A stretch of 64,000 nucleotides of DNA from Rhizodiscina lignyota (lineage: Eukaryota > Ascomycota > Dothideomycetes > Aulographales > Rhizodiscinaceae): positions 1,798,001 through 1,862,000 of the forward strand of contig ML978126.1 of the NCBI GenBank assembly GCA_010015805.1, in the 5' to 3' direction. Below are positions 63,806 to 64,000 of the stretch, one piece after another. The notes beneath the pieces were generated by a model. That model searched no databases. It was not told the DNA's origin and worked only from the letters and a program-made list of their open reading frames with translations. A program made the translations under genes and the position numbers. Positions within the stretch are counted from its first letter, which is position 1; each line of letters starts with the position of its first letter.

Positions 63806-64000
63806 ATGAGCGGCCGAGTTCCTATTGAGCCACAGCGTGTCGACGCACCCCTAACTCAGGCGGCGACATTCCTCGTTCTATCACTCACTGACGCGCCCGA
63901 TGCAGTGAAAACAGTACGCTCAACAATCGCGAGTGTCGACGACCTTGCAAAGAATGTCTCCATTCGCGACCTAGGCGCTTCATTCGCTTGTACTGTTGGT
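63806..64000 (+). CDS. DyP-type peroxidase, N-terminal part only
   Basis: The frame starts MSGRVPIEPQRVDAPLTQAA and continues FLVLSLTDAPDAVKTVRSTI, ASVDDLAKNVSIRDLGASFA and CTVG, where the window ends. This is the first beta-alpha unit of the dye-decolorizing peroxidase fold (PLTxxAxFLVLxL..VR..IA..DDLxKxVxxRDxxxxLxCTVG). The heme-binding GxxDG and histidine parts would lie beyond the edge. Role in the family: heme-dependent, H2O2-using oxidation of dyes, lignin-like phenolics or aromatic compounds. No signal peptide is present, so if complete it would be intracellular or use another route. The start is the first Met in the frame. Confidence 0.75.
   Translation, partial: MSGRVPIEPQRVDAPLTQAATFLVLSLTDAPDAVKTVRSTIASVDDLAKNVSIRDLGASFACTVG

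Overview
The window looks like nuclear DNA of a filamentous ascomycete (Pezizomycotina), probably a dothideomycete. Seen directly: short introns of about 45-60 bases with GTRNGT donors, CTAAC/CTGAC-like branch sites and YAG acceptors; moderate GC content; loosely packed genes on both strands; and fungal-only families (TRI12 and Dal5 transporters, sugar porters, an alpha-type mating pheromone precursor, cysteine-rich small secreted proteins). The class-level placement is inference.

Layout. 0-6 kb: two unrecognised genes, an old tandem duplication and a spliced six-cysteine secreted protein. 5.6-8 kb: a spliced helical protein and a decayed gene. 9.7-18.4 kb: a metabolic block with a GT1 glycosyltransferase, a ten-exon sugar porter, an Old Yellow Enzyme and a DHA1-type drug/H+ antiporter. 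19.7-21.5 kb: a ten-cysteine secreted protein and two unrecognised genes. 21.9-27.6 kb: ornithine decarboxylase, DGAT2 and an STK19-like winged-helix protein. 27.9-29 kb: two related secreted peptide genes. 29.8-31.3 kb: a Dal5-family permease. 32.8-40.8 kb: a same-strand tandem array of an apparently undescribed family (two full paralogues around a shorter relative), next to an AT-rich RIP-like tract and a TA-flanked MITE. 43-44.9 kb: a TRI12-type efflux pump carrying a one-base frameshift. 45-46.8 kb: two unrecognised genes. 47.5-52 kb: CDC6 and mitochondrial methionyl-tRNA synthetase, convergent. 53 kb: the pheromone precursor. 54.8-57.4 kb: a BTB gene and a broken BTB copy. 57.4-62.6 kb: a LAT-type amino acid permease and a protein with a STAND-like N-terminus. 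The window ends inside a DyP-type peroxidase gene.

How the genes relate. Housekeeping genes (CDC6, MSM1, ODC, DGAT2, STK19) alternate with accessory stretches rich in transporters, secreted cysteine-rich peptides and lineage-specific duplications. No polyketide synthase, peptide synthetase or terpene cyclase is visible, so the 9.7-18.4 kb block should not be called a biosynthetic cluster. I recognised no rRNA or tRNA gene and no CRISPR array. Exon limits were read by eye from splice signals and reading-frame continuity. Where all exons sum to a whole number of codons I treat the model as solid.
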